Shown in pieces: positions 4,655 through 6,016 of a stretch of 6,016 nt of DNA. Both the position numbers and the translations under genes were made by a program. The stretch comes from Fidelibacterota bacterium (GTDB lineage Bacteria > Fidelibacterota > UBA2242), in NCBI GenBank assembly GCA_003527965.1, contig DPVY01000192.1, positions 1 through 6,016 on the forward strand. Reading direction: 5' to 3'. How positions within the stretch are numbered: the first letter of the stretch is position 1; every line of letters begins with the position of its first letter. The notes beneath the pieces were generated by a model. That model worked only from the letters and a program-made list of their open reading frames with translations, searched no databases and had not been told where the DNA came from.

Positions 4655-5911
4655 TTAAAATCTTGGATTTACAATATTATTATTTGTTGAACCGAAAGTA
4701 TACTCAACACCCATACTGATCCTGTATGAATATTGCGTTTGCAATTCCCTCATCTCAAGTATTATATCCTCGTCTGTTGTATCTCCCTTAGGTAGAGATA
4801 GCTGATCATGTATCCTTGACAATTCGCCCCTAATCAGTAAAGATAACCCCCTTACTAAATGAAGGTGAAACGAACTGTTAAGTCTCAGACGATTTTTGGT
4901 GATATCATGAAAATAGTGAGAACCCTCAACTGAAAGATCAATTTGCCCCCAGGGTTGCTTAACTTCCAGCCGCATGCTAAGCAGCTCGGTTACTAAAGCT
5001 TCTTCTAATTTATTATAAACTGTTGGTTCTATGTATTTGGTATACGCGGGCCCCAATCCATAATAAATTCGGAATTCACGTCGAGTTGATTCCGAGTATG
5101 GAAAAATATTGTATTCAACCGCTGCACGCAGCGAAAAAGACAATTCAGTATTTGAAAAACTTGAAGAAGCTACTTCCGACATCAAACCGGTCGACCAATG
5201 ATCCGTAAGGCTCTTGACAACCATGCCATCGAAATCAGTTCGCCTGGAAATGCCCGTCACTGTTTTTCCATCGATTTTATATGATTCTTCATGATAGTCA
5301 AGATATTGGGAAAGTCGAATTTTCCAATCTTCCGTAATACGGTCGGCTCGAATTCTCCCATCCAAATTTCTGTGTCGTTTTGCATCTTCACCACGGGCAA
5401 AGCCGCCAAGGTTCACACGGAACACCCAATTGTCCCATTCATCTTCCTGAATGATATACGTATCCGGACCTGTATATTCAATCGCTATATCTGTAACGCC
5501 AGCGACAGATGTTCTGGCCACATAAGACATCAGGCCCATTTTGAAATATTTCACCATTTTAGTTCGCTCTTCATCCCATGTATCACCTTGGTTAGTCATG
5601 TATGATATAGTGTCATTTTTTGAATGAAACCTGCGTTGTCCGATAAATGTAAGTGTCTTTTCCATGCCTCCGCTCGCTGTTTCCCGATCTGTAATTATAA
5701 TATGGATGTCAGCCTCTTTGCGGTCTATTACAAAATTAATAAAATTGATCTCCGTTCTGATATAATCAAAGTCACAACGACCACAGTCTATGAAAACTTT
5801 TGGAGCCAACAATGATATTTCAGAATCATCTTCAGTTGCCATTACTGAAGATAATGACACAATAATGAACAGTAGAAAACATACTTTAGCCAAATTCATG
5901 AAATTAGACAT
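4655..5911 (-). CDS. Exported, probably outer-membrane beta-rich protein of an uncharacterised family
   Basis: The 418-residue product has a signal peptide (hydrophobic 11-23, likely cut after VMA at 23-25). The N-terminal module (about 38-165) contains PKVFIDCGRCDFDYIRTEIN (37-56 region) with Cys43 and Cys46, then FVIDRKEADIHIIITDRETA (60-79), TLTFIGQRRF (86-95) and FKMGLMSYVART (123-134). I recognise this pattern from hypothetical proteins of several FCB-type phyla, but no function is known to me. The second half (about 190-408) has alternating polar/hydrophobic strands with aromatic ends, as in an outer-membrane barrel, and closes with YTFGSTNNNIVNPRF, ending in Phe, which fits barrel-assembly signals. 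The start is uncertain: the ATGs at 5911 and 5899 both lack a clear SD. The gene is 17 bp upstream of the xylA relic and is probably the first gene of the transcription unit. Confidence 0.8.
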   Translation of the reverse strand: MSNFMNLAKVCFLLFIIVSLSSVMATEDDSEISLLAPKVFIDCGRCDFDYIRTEINFINFVIDRKEADIHIIITDRETASGGMEKTLTFIGQRRFHSKNDTISYMTNQGDTWDEERTKMVKYFKMGLMSYVARTSVAGVTDIAIEYTGPDTYIIQEDEWDNWVFRVNLGGFARGEDAKRHRNLDGRIRADRITEDWKIRLSQYLDYHEESYKIDGKTVTGISRRTDFDGMVVKSLTDHWSTGLMSEVASSSFSNTELSFSLRAAVEYNIFPYSESTRREFRIYYGLGPAYTKYIEPTVYNKLEEALVTELLSMRLEVKQPWGQIDLSVEGSHYFHDITKNRLRLNSSFHLHLVRGLSLLIRGELSRIHDQLSLPKGDTTDEDIILEMRELQTQYSYRISMGVEYTFGSTNNNIVNPRF

Positions 5912-5924
5912 ACCATGTCATAAT

Positions 5925-5952
5925 AAAATATTTTGCTTTTTGTTTAAGTAAA
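5925..5952 (-). promoter_or_regulatory. Possible promoter of the outer-membrane protein gene
   Basis: TTTACT (5947-5952) and TATTTT (5925-5930) are separated by 16 nt and each match four of six bases of the sigma70 boxes. Transcription would start almost at the ATG, which could explain the missing SD (near-leaderless mRNA). AT-rich sequence gives such matches easily, so support is weak. Nothing else gene-like is seen between 5912 and the right edge. Confidence 0.2.
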
Positions 5953-5958
5953 TTTACT
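5947..5958. promoter_or_regulatory. Perfect 12-bp palindrome (AGTAAATTTACT), candidate operator
   Basis: The twelve bases are identical on both strands and lie 36-47 bp upstream of the ATG at 5911, overlapping the candidate -35 box. A dimeric regulator could bind here. Only one copy was noticed in the window, so chance remains likely in such AT-rich DNA. Confidence 0.25.
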
Positions 5959-6016
5959 ACAGAAACTAGTTGTCTCACTTTTCTTTTGTCCTAATTTTGA
6001 TGGTTTCGTAAAAAGT

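Overview
All seven recognisable genes lie on the minus strand, so the window reads right to left. Nearly every product carries an export signal, usually of lipoprotein type. The base composition is moderately AT-rich and most starts have clear Shine-Dalgarno sequences. The protein families (FISUMP, DUF1080, double-thioredoxin redoxin, exported nucleoside hydrolase, and a surface protein family with a conserved N-terminal Cys-x-x-Cys) are typical of free-living heterotrophs of the FCB/PVC assemblage, for example Calditrichota-, Latescibacterota-, Marinimicrobia- or Planctomycetota-like lineages. The sequence alone does not fix the phylum. The regular SD use argues mildly against a typical Bacteroidota genome.

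Layout in transcription order: (1) 5911-4655, an exported, probably outer-membrane beta-rich protein of an uncharacterised family. (2) 4637-4239, a broken composite gene. Its first ~53 codons are a xylose isomerase (xylA) N-terminus, joined to the C-terminal part of an unrelated beta-rich protein, with two frame changes that cancel out. (3) 4223-3564, a DUF1080 lipoprotein. (4) 3464-3375, a possible 29-residue membrane peptide with a strong RNA hairpin inside its frame. (5) 3327-2338, a nucleoside hydrolase-like lipoprotein. (6) 2306-1191, an exported protein with two thioredoxin-fold domains. (7) 1095-445, a FISUMP-domain lipoprotein with a GTG start. (8) 305 to beyond the left edge, the N-terminal third of a second nucleoside hydrolase-like lipoprotein, a close paralogue of (5).

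Gaps of 15-17 bp link genes 1 to 3, so they probably form one transcription unit. A gap of about 100 bp before the small peptide, and gaps of 95 and 139 bp around the FISUMP gene, leave room for extra promoters or processing sites. Taken together this looks like a cell-envelope locus for sugar or nucleoside hydrolysis and redox maintenance outside the cytoplasm, in which a xylose isomerase gene has been deleted down to a relic. No RNA gene, CRISPR array, transposase or intact mobile element was seen. The most notable items are the xylA-derived composite relic, the small membrane peptide with its hairpin, and the interrupted tandem pair of nucleoside hydrolase lipoproteins.
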